Part shown: positions 23,167 to 35,004 of the stretch, one piece after another
Layout: each line of letters starts with the position of its first letter
How positions within the stretch are numbered: the stretch's first letter is position 1
Origin: Chlorella sorokiniana
Lineage: Eukaryota > Chlorophyta > Trebouxiophyceae > Chlorellales > Chlorellaceae
Direction: 5' to 3'
Assembly (NCBI GenBank): GCA_025917655.1
Contig: CP084616.1
Coordinates: 1,612,001 to 1,676,000, forward strand
DNA: 64,000 nucleotides
The notes under the pieces: model-generated
What the model saw: the letters and a program-made list of their open reading frames with translations, nothing else
Told to the model about the DNA's origin: nothing
Database searches by the model: none
Made by a program: the position numbers and the translations under genes

Positions 23167-26100
23167 TCAGGGGCTGGCCAGGAACTCCTTGATCAAGCGG
23201 TTCACCTCCCCGGCTGGTCCTGCTGCGCCCAATGGGAGCAGCCCCGCAGGATGTGCACCCGCAGCCGCTCCACGTACTTCTCCGTGCCTTTCAGCAGCTG
23301 CAGCGGTGTGGAGGGGGCACAGGCAGCAAATTTCAGTGCCTTTCAGCAGCTGCAGCGGTGTGAAGAGGGCACAGGCAGCAAATTTCAGTGCCTTTCAGCA
23401 GCAGCAGCGGTATGGAGGGGGCACAGACAGCAGACAGGACTGTGTCACAGGGCGCGTGGTGAGGGCAACGGAAGAGGGAGCACGCCTGGCCCAATGACGC
23501 GGCCGTCGTGCGGCAGCAACAGCCGGGGAGCGAGAGTGAGCCTTCACGCGCCTGCTGGCCCAGCGCCGTGTCTCGTTCCCCCAGAGCAGCAGGGTGGGCA
23601 CGCGCAGCGGCCGGCGCAGCGCGGCCTGCAGCGCGGGGCGGGGTAGCGCGAGGCCAAGTCCACAGCGCCCGGTAGTAGTTGATGAGGGCGGTGGCGGCTC
23701 CGGGCGCCCAAACGCCTGCTTGTACCGCTCGATGTACTGCAGGGAGTACCCAGGCCGCGAGCGAGGATGTTGTTCAAAGGCAACAGAACGCAGGCCCGGC
23801 CGGGCGCCTCGAGAGTCCACGCCCTCAACTTTGCTCGCTGTGCGCAGCCTGCAGGTTGGTCAGGCGGGCCTGGCGGGTCCGCTGCAGGCCCCACAGCCCT
23901 CCCTCCTTAGAAACATCTTCCCCAGCACACAATGCGCAGCTTCCGGAGCAGCGGCAAGGCTGCCCGCGCTTGCCTCTGGCGGTATCGCCCCCGGCGTGGA
24001 GCAGCCCATGGGCGGCCGCGTCAGCGCCAGCTCCAACATGCGGCTGTCGGCCATGCGGCAGTACCACTCCGGTACAAACGGCACCTGGAAGGCAAAGATG
24101 TACCTGCAGGGCCGCGGGTGGATGGGTGGACGGGGTGCGAGGGAACTCGTTGTGTACACACGTGCCCGCGAGTGTGTACGTGTGTGTGTTTGGGGCAAGG
24201 GGTCCCTGCCCATGCGCGCCCATACCTCGCCCCAGCCGCACACCCCGCTGCAGGCCCCGATCCTGCTGCTGGCTGCCACACCACTTTAGCCTGCTGCTGG
24301 CTGCAACACAACTTTCCCCTGCTGCAGGTCTTCCCGGCTCCCCACCAGCTGCGCCGGAACTGGTCCCAGTCCATGTTGGCCAGGAAGCGGGCGGGGTGCG
24401 GCACACACAGGATGGCCAGGCGGCAGAAGAGGTGGGGGAGGTGGCGGCAGCGCCCCAGCACACGTTGGCGCCCCAGTCGTGGCCGACCAGCACCAGCTGT
24501 GCAGGGGGCGAAAGGGGGCGGGAGGACGGGAATGCGATGTTGACAATCAGTGGACGGGTGGGTGGTCGGGGGCGGGCAGCTGTGTGCAGATATTGGGGGA
24601 GGTGGGCAGCCGGGAGGAACGAGCGAGGTGGGAGGAGTGCGGAGAGGCATGCGGGCTGGGCGGCAGCAGGCTGGGCGGGACACAGGTGGCCACCCATACC
24701 GGCAGCCAAGCGCAGGCCTGCAGAGCGGCGCCGGGAGGGGCCGCGGACAGGACTGGCCCCCAGCAGGACACGCACGCAAATGCGCATTGGGCCGACGCAC
24801 GCGGCCGCCGCCTCCACACCTGCTCCTGGCCTGCCTCGCTGAGCAGGTGGCGCGCCACGCCGACGACGTCACCCACCAGCTCGGGCATGCGGTACGGTGC
24901 CCGCCCCTGCGGCGGTACGGGTGCGCATGCGAGCGGCCTTCAACGTTGCACTCCAAGGCACACTCGGCCGGCCGGCAGTGCGCCCTTGCTTGCTGCGATG
25001 GGGGCAGGGTGAGGCCCAGAAGGGAGCCGCAGCGGGCGGCGGGCGAAAGCACAAAGCGCGGGTGAGGTTCAGCGCCGGGTGTGCGAGCCGCAGCAGCGCA
25101 TCCCACCTGGGGCCTGCTGGACTCCCCATAGCCGCGCATGTCGACAGCCACAACCTCGTAGTCGGCCCTGTCAGGACCGGCACAAGGCAGGCAGAAGTGC
25201 AGATGAGGAGGGCGCAAGGCAGACGTGAGGAGCGGCACAGGCAGAGGAGTGTGGGAGGGTAAGAGAGTGCAGCGAGGAGGAGCAGGGCAACAACGCAGCC
25301 CCTGCCGTGTGCTATGCCGACGCAGGCCAGCGCTGCTGCGCCGCGCCACAAACCGCATCGTTAGCACACACCACACACATGCACACACCGCCAAGAAAGC
25401 AGCCTGCTGCAGCCAGCGGCCGCGCCTGAATGCCTCCATCTGGTGCCGCCAGCTGAACCAGGCCTCTGGGAAGCCGTGCACCAGCAGCATGAGGGGCTTG
25501 CCGGAGCCTTTGGAGGTGCGCACGGCGTGCAGCCTGCAGGCGGGGAAACAAACAGAGACAGCACAGCGGTGGGCGGGGCAGGGAGCAGACTGGCTGGCCG
25601 CCCCTCAGGGCGCCGCCAGCGGGCAGCGCTCGTCGCAGCTTGGGCGGCAGGTGGGGCAGCTGTGGGTCGAGGCATGCTGTGGGTCGAGGCATGCCCGCCG
25701 GACAGGGACGGGAGAGGTGAGGAGCGACAGCTGGCGCGGTGCGGGCGCACTTGATGCCGGGCGCTGCCTCGATGAACTCGTGTGTGAGGTCGGGCAGGGG
25801 ATCAGGGTAGACCAGCTTGTTGCGATCCTTGCGGTACAGCGTACCGCGGGGCTGCAACGAACCAGGAGCAGCGCCGAGGGAGAGCAGTGCAAGGGTCGGC
25901 CATGCGAGTCCTACCTCCTGACCGGGGCCTCTGCCACCCAAGCAGCGGGCTTGCGGGGGGCAGCGCGAAGCCGATGAAAGGCAGGCTGAGCAGCTGGCAT
26001 GCATGTGGCGGCAGCACCCACTTGGTTATGAACCTGACCAGCAGCTCCAGGGACATGGGGAGGGCCAGCGCAAGACCCAGGGCCTGGTAGCCGACCCACT

Positions 26101-26188
26101 TGCACCAGCCCAGGATGCCGCCGCTCTCCGACGTCAGGGCACCTCCCGCAGCCGCCGTGGCTGCCGGAATGTCGGCAGCGGCTTGCAT
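23167..26188 (-). CDS. Membrane-anchored epoxide hydrolase (alpha/beta hydrolase)
   Basis: Predicted to open epoxides by the alpha/beta-hydrolase mechanism. Start MQAAADIPAATAAAGG at 26188 precedes a hydrophobic anchor (GYQALGLALALPMSLELLV), as in microsomal types. Order: PRGTLYRKDRNKLVYPDP; oxyanion motif LLVHGFPEAWFSW; DYEVVAVDMRGYGES (exon from 25167); GRAPYRMPELVGDVVGV; nucleophile motif LVLVGHDWGANVCWG (Asp of HDW); FQVPFVPEWYCRMADS; NYYRAL; acid motif LLLWGERDTALG; and GCSHWAQQDQP with the catalytic His, ending NRLIKEFLASP at 23167. The intron 25425-25168 has GC-AG borders and keeps phase. Four conserved motifs read only after adding one base in short runs at 23208-23211, 23578-23582, 23700-23701 and 24434-24438. 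All catalytic residues are present, so it is probably a working gene. Confidence 0.85.
23284..23436 (-). repeat. Three tandem 52-bp copies containing a 3' splice site
   Basis: Copies start at 23284, 23336 and 23388 (GTGCCTTTCAGCAGC…). On the coding minus strand each carries a pyrimidine tract, then CTGCAG and the first codons of the last exon (LLKGT). The copy at 23388 has CTGCTG instead of CTGCAG and so lacks the AG. Confidence 0.85.
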
Positions 26189-26965
26189 CGCTGAATCAAT
26201 TGACGGCGTCTGATGGCTATCTTTATCAGCACGGCTTGCTCTCGCGCTGCTGCCGCTCTGCCGCTCGCCGCTGGATACAACCCCAAGTGCTCGATCACTC
26301 TCCAGCCGCCTTCCGGGGGTCGCGGCGTAGCGAAGGTATGCGCGTGAGCTTACGAAGGCTGGCAAGCAGGCCTGACTGGGAGCAACCTTCAATGCTAGCG
26401 ACCGAAACCCTGCTCCCACGAGCATGTGTGCCCTCAGGGCAGAATGAATCGCCTACGAATACTTGCTAGAAGGCGTACGATACGCGCACTGCCGCGGATA
26501 GGGTGTCTGCTGGCGCATCGGGAGGCAGGACATGGCGGGGGCAGGCCGCTGGGCTTCTCAGCCAGAGTGCAGCAAAATACGTGGTATGCATTTTGTATAG
26601 TTCACAATCGGGGGCGCGCGGTTTAACCTGCAGTGAGTGCCATTGTTGAAACAAATTGACTGATAGTACTGCGCAGCCGTGGAACAGGTGGTTCTAATGT
26701 GCAAGTGTTCTGTACTAGCTCAGGCTCAGCTAGGTCTGGTCAAGACTAGAGCGTTACACGAGAAGAGAGAATCGGTGTCAGATCGTTCAAAAATGGCGGT
26801 CATAGGTGCATCAAGACGTCCTGCTGAACTGGTCCGCGGATCATTCGTTGTGGGCGCACTAGGATTCACTCGCAAATGACGGAAGAACAATCAGGGCAGT
26901 AAAATACTCGGCTGCTTCCATCTGCTACTTGCCGGAGTACCTCTGCTGCAAGCCGCGAGCCGCGC
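26189..26965. other. Intergenic
   Basis: Promoter side of the epoxide hydrolase gene and 3' flank of the CAP gene. Lower GC than the genes. No tRNA-like or coding segment found; contains a minus-strand TGTAA at 26754-26758. Confidence 0.55.
26754..26758 (-). terminator. TGTAA polyadenylation signal of the CAP gene
   Basis: Minus-strand TGTAA 208 bases past the stop codon at 26966. Confidence 0.5.
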
Positions 26966-28750
26966 TCAGACGGCGGGGTCCATAATCTTCACTGTGTATG
27001 CAAAGCTGCGGCGCCTGCCCGCCACCACCACGTTTGTGATGTTGACCAGCACCGCCTGGTCGGCGGGGGGCTTGGGCCAGGTCGCATACTCGGTGGGGTA
27101 TCGGCTGCCGCCGACGCGCCACATCAGCGTGTTGTCCCCAAACCCGTTGGCCACCCGCTCTGTGGTGACGGCGATGGCGGTGCCGCTCTTCTGAAAGCGC
27201 AGGCTGACCGCGGCCGCCCCAAAGTCGGCGGAGGGGTAGGAGAAGGACCAGCGCTGCCACACCAGCTGCGGCAGGGGGCGCCGACGTGCAGCGGGCGATG
27301 GGATTGAGAGCCCCGCGGCGGCGGGCAGGCCGCCTGCCGCGCCTCTTGCCCGTGCCACGTGCTGGTGCGAGGGCTGCGCAGCCTAGGCGGTCACCTGGTA
27401 AGGCACGAATCCGGGGGCGGCCACGCCACGTAGGCGTGCCGCGTGGCGAGGCGGGCCACCCGCCAGCTGGCCTGATCAAACACCCACACAGAGTTGGAGC
27501 CCACGTACCTGCAGAGGGGTGAGTGGAGCAGCCGCAACATTCGGGGGCGGCCTTGCCGCCAGTCGGCAGACATGCGTGCTGGCGCCTTGTTCTTGTTGTT
27601 GTCGTTGTCCTGTCGACGCTCCCTGAGCCACCCCTCCATGGAGGTGGCTGCTGCCGCCGGCGCCGCCCCCCCCTCAAACCCCCAAAGAAACAAAGCCGAT
27701 GCAGACCTGCCAGCAGCCCAGCTCACCAGTTGTTTACGTGGTTTGTGTCCCCAGTGCCCATGCGCCTGGTATGCGGGAAGAGCAGCCAGCGGCGGTGGCC
27801 CGCAGGGCCGTTGTACGACCCCGGGTCCTGCATCTGTCCGGTTACGGCCTCTGGGCCATAGTTGCCCTGCGTGGGCAGCAGTCGGCTGTGGGCGGGGCTG
27901 TGGGCGGGGCGGCCGGTGCAGCAGGCGCAGCTGGAGCTCTTGCTCGGCGGCCAGCATCCCACGGCGGCGGGTGCTGCTGCGAGCGCAGGCAGCCCACCAG
28001 GGACAGGTTGGAGGAGGCTGCGGCCTCCGCCCCATCCTTGGCGTAGCACTTCCAGCTGGTGGGAGGGAAGTGGCTGAGGGCCGCGTTGGCCGCCATCATC
28101 AGCGCCGCCCGCTGCGCTTTCCGGGACAGCGTGCTGTTGAACTGCACAGCGGCTGGCACGCCTGCCATGGCCTGCGCCAGGCGTGCCCTCGTGAGTCAGC
28201 GGGGGGCTGGGCAGCAGAGGCCTCAATGTGGGCGGGCCGGTGGGTGCAGAAAGTTGTTTTCCAGGATGCCTCCTGCCGGTGACATTCTGGCTGAGTCCCA
28301 TCGGCTGCATGCCGAACAGTCTGCATGCAGATCCGCTCTCACCCTGAAGAAGTTGATGCGCCGCAGGGTGGCCGTTTGGAACGCCGAGGTCGTGGTGCCG
28401 GGGGTGCAGTTGGCCACCTTCCCAGTCCAGCCAGCCGCCACCCTTGCGCTGGCCTTGTAGTATGTGTTGTAGAAAGACTTGACTGCAGCCCGGCTGCTGG
28501 TGTTCACCCGCAGGTTGGTGGCAGGCACAGATGTGGCTGCTGAGCCCGCCACAGGTGCCTCGAGGGCGCTGCCCACCGCCGTGCCTGCAGGCAGGGTAAG
28601 AGGGGTTCCCTGCCCGTAGTCCGTGCTCCGTGGAGCCTCTCCTAGGATGACAGGCGGCGGGATGACCCCTGTTGGGCGGCCTGCAGCCTGAGCAGCCAGG
28701 CCGCAGGAAATTGCCAGGGCGATGGCCGCCGCAAGCAGGCGATACGCCAT
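26966..28750 (-). CDS. Secreted CAP-superfamily (SCP/PR-1-like) protein
   Basis: Extracellular CAP-domain protein; molecular role unknown. A clear signal peptide (MAYRLLAAAIALAISCGLAA) opens at 28750. Exons fixed by phase: 28750-28343, 28171-27998, 27866-27727, 27508-27395, 27265-26966. CAP landmarks: RRINFFRAMAGVP, FNSTLSRKAQRAALMM, LSHFPPTSWKCY (first His), NYGPEAVTGQMQDPGSYN and GHRRWLLFPHTRRMGTGD, the family's second His motif. A C-terminal beta-rich extension follows (FSYPSADFGAAAVSLRF to VKIMDPAV). The segment WPPPGFVPYQ needs one extra base in the G run 27413-27417, at an exon end; without it a stop falls at the splice site. N-x-S/T sites in the N-terminal part fit secretion. Confidence 0.85.
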
Positions 28751-29455
28751 GTTCGCGCTTAAATTCTACTCAAGCAGCAGCCTTTCCAGGCCTGCAGCAT
28801 GTGACGGGCAGCGCGCTCGAGAAGACCGGATTCTACCAAGTGGCTGCTCCTGGACCCGGCCTGGAGGTGCCACCAGGTCAGGCATTGAAGCTGGCGAATC
28901 CAATCGCTGCTCGCGCCGAAACCAGCGATTATCATGTCATTGCCGCGCACAGGCGCCGTAAAGGACACCACTCTGCGCTCTTGCAAGACGAGGCAGGCCT
29001 TCTGGGGCGCAGCGCACCGCTGCCGCAAGGCGCCTGCCTTCATTCAGGCTCGACTCCCAGTTCACGACCCCGGCTGATGGGCACTCATGCTGATGGCAGC
29101 AGGCAGCTTTGCTCGAGGGCCCAGGGCGGATTGCGACGGTACTTGGCTGCCGTGGTCAGCTGATCGTGAGCAGCTCGGGCATGCGCTCCAGCTTCTCGCC
29201 CCGTTGCCCCATCCCTTGCAGACCCCTGCACACCCCAGCCAGCCAGCTCGCGAGCCCTGGAAACCGTCCCTCCTGCCGCTGTTTCGGCAGCTATGCGTTA
29301 CACACGCGCGGCCTGCCGCGGGCCGGGCATGCGCGAGGGGAGGAAGTGGGGTTGGGTGCGTTGCCGTGCTGCCGCTGCCGCTGCTGCGGCTGCGCACGGC
29401 AGCGCCGCTGCTGGCGGGAGTCGCGCCGGAGCTGCTCCCGGCACGCGCAGCCCGT
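28751..29455. other. Intergenic
   Basis: Between the CAP start and the eS7 stop, both minus strand. No conserved coding segment; minus-strand TGTAA at 29298-29302. Confidence 0.55.
29298..29302 (-). terminator. TGTAA polyadenylation signal of the eS7 gene
   Basis: Minus-strand TGTAA 154 bases past the eS7 stop at 29456. Confidence 0.55.
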
Positions 29456-31597
29456 CTACTGCTGCTCCTGCACCGGGAACTCGAAGGCCACCTCCTTGCC
29501 CGTCAGCTTCTTGTACACCCCCGCAAACGTCTCCGTCTTGTACTCGGCCGAGTTGCGGTCCTTGGGGTCCAGCAGCACCTTGAGCACGCGGGAGCCGTCC
29601 AGGCTGGAGGGAGGAGGGTGGGAGGGCGGAAGGGCGGGCATATGGTCATGGGTCGGACAAAGGCGGGGGGGGGGGGGCTAATGGTCATGGGCGAGAGAAG
29701 AGCGCTGGACCGGGAGGAGGACAGCACACAGTGCAGCACAAACAAGGGAAGGGCAGGCGGAGGATGGGACGGCGCGCAAGTGGCGCGTTCATGGGAACCG
29801 GGATGTGCGACGAGGGTGCTGGGCATGAGTCAGCACGGCACGCCAGCAGCAAGGGGCGCACGGCAAGCCGCCCAGGGAGGGCGGCAGCGGCCGCCTCCTG
29901 GCTCACCGGTAGCGGATGCGCTTGCCCACAATCTCGGTGGGGTAGACGAGGTCGTCAAGGTACGCCTCGTGCACCTGCGGTACAACGGGCATTACAATCA
30001 GCCGGAGCGGCACACGCGGCCTCGGCTCTGGTCCCACCCAGGCCGAGCGCTTTGCGTGGAACCAGCAGCCGCGGCTGGCGAGCACCGAAAGCGCAGCACG
30101 CTGCTGTTCGCAGCTGGGCTGCGGCTGTGGCGCTGTCGCTTGGCTGGCGCTGTCGCTTGGTTGCTGTCGGCCGGCGGCTGGCGCCCCCGGGGCCTCACCG
30201 CGGTGAGGGTGCGAGAGCGGGGCGCTGCGCCTTGCGGCTGTGCTTGGCGGGCGGCATGATGCGGCGCACGCCCACGATCACAACATCCTTGCCTGCACGT
30301 TCCAGGTGGAGGGGGAAGGGGGCGACGAACAGCCAGACGGTCAGCAGAAGGGAAGGGATGAGGTTTTCGCGTGTGTGCGCAGCGTGCACGTGCGTGACCA
30401 AGGGAACGCTGCAGTGCGGACGCTTCCCACACCGGCTGGCGCTGCACATGGCTAGCCCAGCCATCTGGGCGGCTCTCAACCACTGCCGTGCGGTCCCCCT
30501 TGCCCAGCGCCACGGCGGCAAGCCCTGCAGCTGCACCCTGTTCCCGCCGCCGCGAGCATCCCCCATGCTGTCGAGGCTGTCGCTGCACAGCGTAGCCGTG
30601 CTCAAGGCGCAGATGCCTTGCCGGCTGTTGGAATCCCGCAGCGGGCTGTCGTCCTTCCGCGGCGCCGCATGCTACGTCGATGCCCAACGCAAGGGTGGCG
30701 CCTAATGCTGCCAGCGGCAGCCGCGAAGCAAGCCTCCAGCCGGCCGCTGCGCCTTCCCATGCGGCCGCACCGCTCAACAGCCGTTGTACACCCGCCCTTG
30801 CTTCTCTCCCACCCCCCTTCACACACACCACACCACCACGCCCGCGTTGCGCCGCCCCCGCGCTCACCGCTGAACTTCTTCTCCAGCTCGCGGACGAGGC
30901 GCTGCTGGATCTTGTGGTACGCCTTGAGCAGGCGGTACGGCACGCGGATCAGGATGGCCTTGCGCGACGCCGAGATGTCGACCTCCTGCGCCCCCGCAAT
31001 CCACAGGTCCCGCAGGTCGCCCTTCAGCTCCGCGTTGGTGGCCTCCAGGTCAAACAGGGCCTGTGGAACGAGCACAATGGGGGGCAAACAAGTCGATCAG
31101 GCTGGTGCATGGGAGGCCCGCGGGAGGCCTGGATGGCAGCAGCTGCGCGTTGCGGCCGAGGCCCTGGCGGGTGCTGCGGCCCTGACTCGAGGGTGGCCAG
31201 CCGTGTGAGAAGCGCTGTGCTGCGCTGCCATGCCTGCCGCAACGCCCGCGGGTCGATGCTGCGAATCAAGTGTAGCCTGCCTCGCGGCTGCGCTGTGCCA
31301 GCCACCACATTGTCCAGAGTTTTGCAGTTCGTCCGTGCCGTCCACAGCAGGCTGCACCGGCTGTTCGCCCGTACTACAGCTGCTCTGCTAATCTCATAAG
31401 CGGCGCTGCCCAGGCCCCTCCTCTTGCTGCCTTGCACAGGCTGCTGCCGCCGCTATTTGCTTGCCCGCCCCCGCTACACCCTGCCCCCTCCTGCATGCGG
31501 CCTCCAGGGTCGCTCATCGCACCTGCGCCACCTGCTCCTCCAGCTCGGTGGGCTCGGCCCCGGCCTCCTTGGCAATCTTCTTGCGAGCCGTGAACAT
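29456..31597 (-). CDS. RPS7: 40S ribosomal protein S7 (eS7)
   Basis: Component of the cytosolic small ribosomal subunit. Five exons: 31597-31523 ([16 protein letters not shown]), 31060-30868 ([20 protein letters not shown]), 30292-30199 ([14 protein letters not shown]), 29974-29907 ([19 protein letters not shown]) and 29603-29456 ([20 protein letters not shown], ending FPVQEQQ). The predicted length of about 192 residues matches the family. Exon 3 must read RPRSRTLTA to join exon 4 in phase, which needs one more base in the G run 30219-30222; because the gene is essential, this is best explained as a consensus error. It is divergent from the CYP65 gene and probably shares its promoter region. 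Confidence 0.95.
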
Positions 31598-32253
31598 GGT
31601 GGCGCTCACGGTCGGCAGGGCGGGGATGCTGCAGGCAAGGGGGCGCTGTCCGTCGGCAAAGGCCGCTGGAGCACAGCCATAAGCAGCGCTCTGTTGCCAG
31701 GCTGCTCAAGCGCGGGGTGCCGGCCATGCCCATGCGCGTCCCAGCCGGCAATTGCAGCGAGTGCAAGTCAATATGTGCTGTCAAAGCCGACTGATAAGCT
31801 GTCAGCAGCCCCCTGCAGGCCCCAACCATGCCCATGCGTCTGCAGCGCTCCGATGGGCGCGGGGCCCCGGCTGCAGCTCACCTAGCCCGTGTCCTCGGCC
31901 GTGAAAGAGGCAGAGGCTGGTTTGCGCGCCCTCCAAGTTCGCATGCCACAGTGGCGCTGGGGACAAAGGGACAGGGAGGTGCCTCAATTTCGCAGTGGGC
32001 TGGACCGGGCAACGTTTATCATCTTCTCCTCTCTATCTGTCATAAATCGCGTTGCTGTCACGCCCCATAGGGAACTGACCGCTTGTATTGATCGCCGGCC
32101 GGCAGGGACTGAGCTCGGGAGGGCTTGGTAGCCCCTCCATAGTTGGTTGAATCTTCAAAGAACAATTCAAGGCGCCCATCGAGTGAAGCGCTGCCAGCCG
32201 CCCTGCTAGCGGCCTGCCGCCGCCTGCACGGTCAGTAGAGCAGCAGCGGCAGG
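31598..32253. promoter_or_regulatory. Divergent promoter region between eS7 and CYP65
   Basis: 656 bases separate the two start codons, which point away from each other. The region must hold both promoters and 5' UTRs. No TATA box was recognised. Confidence 0.55.
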
Positions 32254-34972
32254 ATGGGCAAGAAGCGCGCCCAGAAGGACCGCGCATACCTGACTGCCAC
32301 GGAATGGCGGGAGGAGCATGGCGGGTGGGTGGCTGCTGGTGCTGCTGGCCGCAAGCAAGCATCGCTGCGCAAGCCTTGCCAGGCTCTGCTGCCGCCGCTG
32401 CCGCCGACGCTCTTTGCATGCCTGCTGAGGCTCCTCGATGCGCTCTGGCTTGTTTGCTGCGCCTCGCAGGTTCAAGGGCGGACGCGGGGGCCCGGCCTAC
32501 AAGCGCCTGCCCTTCACCCACTGCGCCATTTCCTTCCAGCCCTTTGAGGACGCGGTGAGTGCGCCTGCCTCGCTGCTTGTGCCTAGGGTTGGGGGTCGGG
32601 GTGGCGGGGGAGTGGTGAAGGGAAGGCCAGCAGCCGTGAAGGCCACGTCAGCACCGTACAACCACGCCTGACAAGCTCGCCGCAGCACACACCCGAGACG
32701 CGCTCGTTGCGGCCCTCCCTTGCCCCTAAACACCCTCATTACGAGGGCCACCACAACCCTTGCAAGCCCTGCTGCGAAGAAAGCGCTCGCGCGCCCGCTC
32801 GGCTGAATGGTGCCCCCGCTCCGCCTGCGCGCTTTGTACCGCCTGTGCTGCAGGTGTGTACCGCAGACGGTACCTGCATGGACATCGTCAATGCGGTGCC
32901 GTACATTCAGAAGTTCAAAAAGCACCCGGTTACTGGGGCGCCGCTGGAGCTGAAAGACTTGATCAGGTGCGTGTGTACAGTGTGTGGGGGAGTGGAGGGT
33001 GGAGGGCGTGGGTGGGTGGGGTGGGGTGGGGGGGCGCTTGCGTGGGGGGCGCGTGCTGAGGTTGAGGGTCAAGGAAGCACCTTGGTGGGTGGATACGTAT
33101 GTGTGGTGGGGAGATGGAGGGCCTCCATCCTCATCTCCACAGCCGCTGCCCCCCTTCTCACACACAAGAAAACCAAATCCCCACCGCACCCGCCCCCATC
33201 GCCCCACAGGCTCAACTTCCACAAGAATGCTGACAACGAGTACCACTGCCCCGTCCTGAACAAGGTGCAGCCTGCCTGCTTCCTCTGGTGTGTTCATTGC
33301 CTTTTGTCTTCCTCTGGCTGGCAGTGGAGGGGGTGGCGGCGGCAGCGCGTGCTGCTGTCGTCCCAGCTCAGGGTTGCCCCTGCAGCGCTGTGCCCCCTCC
33401 CCTCAGACGCCCCAGTCTGGTGCCTCCTCCTCTCCTCAGGTGTTCACCGAGCACACGCACATCGTGGCGGTACGCACCACCGGCAATGTGTACTGCTACG
33501 AGGCGCTGGAGGAGCTGTGCCTCAAGCCTAAGAACCTGCGCGACCTGCTGACGGGTGCGGGGCGTGTGCTGCGTGTTTTGATCAACTGTAACAGCATTGT
33601 GTGTTTTGATCAACTGCACCCCAAAATGTGGCCTGATGCCGAGGCAGCCTGGAACCTGCTCGCATTTCTTTTTTTCTTGGGACGCCCCACGCCTGCCGCC
33701 AGCTGCGCCTGCGCTGCTCTCGCGTCCATGCTCATCCTGCGCTGGCGCTGCGCTCGCGATGTGCAGACGAGCCCTTCACCCGCAAAGACATCATCCACCT
33801 GCAAGACCCGCTGAACCTGTCAGGTGGGTGGGTGCTGAGTTTTGTGGTGGGGCGGGCGGTGGCGGTGGTGGTGGTGGTTTGCGTACACTGTGTGTCATCG
33901 TGCGCTCACCCCACTGTGTGCCATCGCGCGTTCACGCAGGCAAAACCTGGCGGATTTCGATCACGTCAAGAAGGAGCTGGCGGTCGACGAGGAGGAGCGT
34001 GCGGCGGAGGAGGCAAGCGCTGCCGCCGTCGCCGCCGCCTCCGCAGCCGCCTGCGCTGTCAGCGCCGTGCCGCTGCCCTGCAGCTTGTTTCCTCCCATTC
34101 CAGGGGCACGCATGGGCGGGCGCCTTGGCTGGCGCATCTCGCGCAGACCTGGCAGCGCATGTGCCGCAGCTGAGAGGCACGCTGCACTCCCACCGCCGCT
34201 GCGCCCCAGGCCACACGACGAGTGTGCACGCCCTGCTTCACCCCGCTGGCCCCCTGCAGGCTGACCCAATGTTCTACATCAAGGGAGGAGCGGCGGAGGA
34301 CACAAAGCGCGCTGGAGGGTGGGTGGGCGTGCTGCCTCCGAGCACCCTGAATGCTGTGTCTTGCAGAGACTGCACGGGGGCCGGGGGAGGAGGAGGGCAG
34401 CAAGATCCTCAGCCAGCTGCAGGGCAAGCTCCTGGCTTGCTGGCTGCGCTATGCCCGCCAGCCGCGCCGCCCCAGCCGCCGCGAGCCCAGCGCCCCACCC
34501 GCCCCCTCCCTGCCGGCCCCACCTCTGCAGCCCTCAACTCGAGGGAGGCGGCGCGGCGTTTGCGGCGGGCGGCGGTGGCCGCAAGGCCCAGGCCGAACGC
34601 GTGCTGGCTGAAGCCAAGGCGGCGGCGGCAGCGGCGGCAGGAGGCAAGGCGGCGCCGCGGCGGCCAAGAGCGGTGCGGCGGCGGCGGGCGGCGGCGCAGG
34701 GCCCGACCCTCGCTTGCGCTCGGCGCCACGCCAGGAGCTGAACGTCAGGTGTGGGGTGCGGGGAGCGCGGGACGGAGGGCTAGCAGCTACCCGGCAGCTG
34801 CACGGCCCCTGTGCCGCACCTGCCCCCTGCCTCTGACCCTCGACCTCTTCCCTTGAACCCTCCCCCTTTTATCCCCAACCCCCACACCCAATCAAACAAT
34901 GCCCCTCCTCCACTGCCGCTCCCCCATCGCAGCTTCAAGCCCGGAGCTGCCACTTGGAACACAGACGAGCCA

Positions 34973-35004
<32 letters not shown>

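Noticed and set aside
23205-23222. In-frame TGA shortly after the catalytic-His motif of the epoxide hydrolase, as a possible selenocysteine codon or early stop
   Set aside because: The expected C-terminus (EVNRLIKEFLASP) continues in the next frame after one missing base in a C run (top strand), as at other sites in the window.
26189-26965. Possible tRNA or small RNA gene in an AT-richer gap
   Set aside because: No B-box-like GGTTCGANTCC and no cloverleaf found by eye.
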